Source: Turbatrix aceti (taxonomy: Eukaryota > Nematoda > Chromadorea > Rhabditida > Panagrolaimidae). Taken from it: 64,000 nt of DNA. Below are positions 61,654 to 64,000 of this stretch, in pieces. The stretch spans positions 1,962,573 to 2,026,572 of the forward strand of contig OZ017768.1 in assembly GCA_963969345.1 (NCBI GenBank). The letters are read 5' to 3'. The notes under the pieces were generated by a model that was not told where the DNA came from, searched no databases, and saw only the letters and a program-made list of their open reading frames with translations. The stretch's first letter is position 1. The number at the start of each line of letters is the position of its first letter. The position numbers were made by a program, and so were the translations under genes.

Positions 61654-63289
61654 ATGAACAATTTTTATAAAATTTCAATGATTTTTATTTACATTTTTTC
61701 TTTATTTTGTGTGCTATCGGTTCAACAAGATTATATGAAGACTGGCTGGATCGACCCACATGATCCGCAGGCCGTGCGAGAAGCCGCACTACTGACATCT
61801 GTTGGATCTGATGAACGGCGTTGTCTGGAAGCTGAACGCATTGACGCACTCCAAAAGGTTTTTTTTTGAGATGGAGATTGATTTAACGGATGCGAAGAAA
61901 AAAGTTTAGGTCTTCGGTGTCATTCAGAAAATTAGGAAGTGAAACAAAAAATTATTACAAAATTATATCGTATTTTGAGCTAAATGTAACGATACCCCGT
62001 TTTTTTCGATTTTTTGTTTTTTAAATCTAAAAAAGCGATTTTCTGTGTTTTTACAGACATTTTTTTTCAGAAAATCAAATCCCAGCAAGAAACCATCAAA
62101 TTTCTCACCAACAACGGTCAAAGCGAACGAATAGCCAAGGTCTTGGTTTCCCAATTATTTGAATCCCTCGCCGTCGATTTAATCCAAAATCAAAAAAACG
62201 GAGCACAACGATCTGCAATTGTTCAGTTCAATCCAAATTTTATTGTATTGGCGCAACGCTTTCTCGAAAGCGAAGATGAAAATCTGTCACGGACTCTTAT
62301 ATCGGAATTGGAAGCTGAATTTTCTGCAATTTTCATTCATGTGCCAGATGACGTATTTTTTTAAATATCATGTTTTTTTTTGCTAAAATTGTTTTTTTTA
62401 TTCAGGTTACAAACGCGAATAGCAATTGGTTTCGGTTTGGAACAAAATGGGTTGCCCTTGCTGAAGTTGTCGCAGTCGTTGTTGCTGTCGTTGTTGTTAC
62501 TGTCTTATGGTATAAAAAAATTTTAAAAATGCCCGGAGCATTTTTGACTCCTCAAATCATTTTTATACTTCTTACTGTATGCTTCTTCGCATCGGTAGTA
62601 TTATGGGAATCCAGCAAACGTGTACAAATTCTAAAAGCCGTCAGTTTTTATTTTTTAATAAAGATAAAAAACAACGAAAACAAAAAAATAAAATAAAATT
62701 TTTTTTTAAATGTCTTTTTTTTTAGGAAGCAGAAGCTCGTCGCCGACAACACATCCACCTCGATCCAGACGTAGTTTGTGCCGAAAAAACTTATCTGCAA
62801 AGCATATACTATACCATTGCTCCCTACTTTTCGTTCTCTCACGAAGACCCGTGTTACACGTATCACCGAAGTCACCTCGTGGATTCTGAAATCGAAGGTT
62901 CTTTCTATCTTCAGGCTATCAGTCAGGTTCTAGGCGACTTTATTGGCACCTTCATCAAAACCATCGGAAAACACACTGGCAGGGGTCTGGATGAATTTTT
63001 ATCCGGAGGAACTATTTTTACATCTCCAATCAAACTTGTTGTTCTTTTGGCCGTCCTTGTTATCGCCGGGGTGGTTATTGTTCTCAAAAATGCCAAGTTC
63101 GTAATTCGGGGCGTCGGTTTCGGTATTCAAGTTGGTGACCAGGGAAATGGTCAAAACGCCGTGCCACCACTTCAGGGACCGCAGCAACACAGACTGGTAA
63201 TCGTCCACGAACAACAGTTACCTGCTCAGGTGATGCCAGCAGCTCCGCAGCCAAATGTTGCACTTCTACCTGCTCCAGAACCAGAATAA
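61654..63289 (+). CDS. CLCC1-like: CLCC1-family ER membrane protein, copy 2 (short C-terminus)
   Basis: Four exons (61654-61857, 62071-62352, 62406-62639, 62726-63289) join in frame to 427 residues. Exon phases are the same as in copy 1, and exon 2 has the same length. Signal peptide (ISMIFIYIFSLFCVLSV), TGWIDPHDPQAV, KIKSQQETIKFL, SERIAKVLVSQLF, VVCAEKTYLQ, CYTYHRSHLVDSEIEGS and VLGDFIGTFIKTIGKHTG keep all the family blocks. The membrane helices of exon 3 have diverged most. Where copy 1 has the exon 4 donor (GGACCAGTT then GTAAG), copy 2 reads GAACCAGAA and a stop, so the fifth-exon Arg/Ser tail is lost. AATAAA lies at about 63309. Confidence 0.87.
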
Positions 63290-63529
63290 TCGTCATCTGA
63301 ACTCGACACGAATAAATTCTCATACCTGATTTCAAACTTGCTTCACTGTAATGAAATTTGAATTCTGATGTAATGAAATTGTTTGAACAATGCAAAAAAA
63401 TGCATACATATGTAATTCGTATTTTAAACATGCATGAAAAAAAATTAATTTTGTTAAAAAAAAAGTAATTTGAATGATGTCGTTTTTAGACACTTTTGTA
63501 CGCGATAAACCACAATTTCGATATTTGTA
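63290..63529. other. Spacer between CLCC1-like copies 2 and 3
   Basis: AT-rich. It holds the copy 2 polyadenylation signal and a long A run near 63450. No gene seen. Confidence 0.5.
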
Positions 63530-63565
63530 TGTGCGCCTCAGGTGAAAGAGTCCCTAGCACGTTGC
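63530..63565 (+). promoter_or_regulatory. Conserved upstream element, CLCC1-like copy 3
   Basis: TGTGCGCCTCAGGTGAAAGA followed by GCACGTTGC, 72 bp before the ATG at 63638. Contains the E-box CAGGTG. Confidence 0.65.
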
Positions 63566-63637
63566 ATCCCAAACAATAATCATTTTTAGCATCTATTCAG
63601 CGCGCTGATCAGCGTATTTCGATACCTTTTTTCACAA

Positions 63638-64000
63638 ATGATTTTTTGCGGGATGAAAGCGGTTTTGTTCTATATTTTTTCCTTGTTTTGTGTATTAACG
63701 GTGCAACAAAACAAAAATTATCTTAAACCCGGTTGGATCGATCCATACGATCCGCACGCAGCGATACATGCTTCTGATGATTACATAAATGGACTTTTAA
63801 AGGTATAATATTTTATGGGTGATCAATTGAGCAGATGATAGAGATAATAATTTTTTTTGAACGTAGTTACGTAACTTGGTTGGAAGTAACAAGTTTTATA
63901 TTGAATTTAACATAAGTAACGATACATACTATCTTGACAGTATTTTTCAGTTTTTAACATTTTTAACTATAAAAAAAGTTGTTCAATGATATTTTATTCA
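63638..64000 (+). CDS. CLCC1-like: CLCC1-family ER membrane protein, copy 3, exon 1 only (cut by window end)
   Basis: Exon 1 is 63638-63802 (55 residues) before a GTATAAT donor. It has the signal peptide (VLFYIFSLFCVLTV) and PGWIDPYDPHAA, aligned with copies 1 and 2, but a shorter end lacking the cysteine-containing stretch (HCPDAGRIEEL or RCLEAERIDAL). A second in-frame ATG at 63653 may be used instead. The intron runs to the window edge; the remaining exons must lie beyond 64000. Confidence 0.75.

Overview
The window looks like AT-rich nuclear DNA of a nematode. Genes are split into short exons. Donors are mostly GTAAG or GTGAG, and acceptors are TTTCAG or, unusually often, TTTAG. Introns and spacers are packed with poly-A/poly-T tracts. 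Three protein genes have clear nematode counterparts: olrn-1 (Drosophila Raw family), mksr-1 (B9D1) and pkn-1 (protein kinase N). From memory all three lie on the C. elegans X chromosome, so the contig may come from an X-derived linkage group. That last step is inference.

Layout, left to right. 1-797 (-) is the 5' part of a glycosyltransferase-92-like gene that leaves the window and carries an apparent frameshift. 1758-3561 (-) is a six-exon rhodopsin-type peptide GPCR. 5583-8428 (-) is olrn-1, with two Raw/nucleoside-deoxyribosyltransferase-like domains separated by a two-helix membrane hairpin. About 8.43-29.03 kb is a 20 kb region with no gene I can support; it holds dispersed repeats and a 1.3 kb foldback element. 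29130-29993 (+) is an intronless, GC-rich mksr-1 with an RFX/DAF-19 X-box-like site 89 bp upstream of its ATG. 30564-31947 (-) is an unrecognised leucine-rich, F-box-associated-like gene. 32372-32644 (-) and 33208-33674 (-) are two small membrane-protein genes. 33.97-36.63 kb holds a direct duplication of a small secreted-peptide exon flanking a Tc1/mariner-type MITE. 36917-39635 (-) is a complete membrane O-acyltransferase with a C-terminal SGNH domain. 40794-55158 (-) is pkn-1 in eleven exons (three HR1 domains, C2-like domain, AGC kinase). 59.03 kb to the right edge (+) is a tandem array of three genes of the CLCC1 (chloride channel CLIC-like, ER membrane) family, the third cut by the window end.

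Two layers of repeats overlie the genes. One is a family of roughly 150-290 bp built from alternating GTAAC and GTTAC boxes, with at least twelve copies in both orientations, several inside introns. The others are three inverted-repeat elements without a transposase: 20972-22296 with GC-rich termini, 34852-35746 with TA target sites, and 44353-45367 with TTAA ends and an alternating purine-pyrimidine centre.

The genes do not form one pathway. The strongest candidates for something new are the CLCC1-like array with an upstream motif conserved in all three copies, the GTAAC/GTTAC repeat family, and a possible alternative first exon of pkn-1. Gene models were spliced by hand from the sequence. 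All complete models given with exon coordinates keep reading frame through every junction, except where an entry says otherwise.
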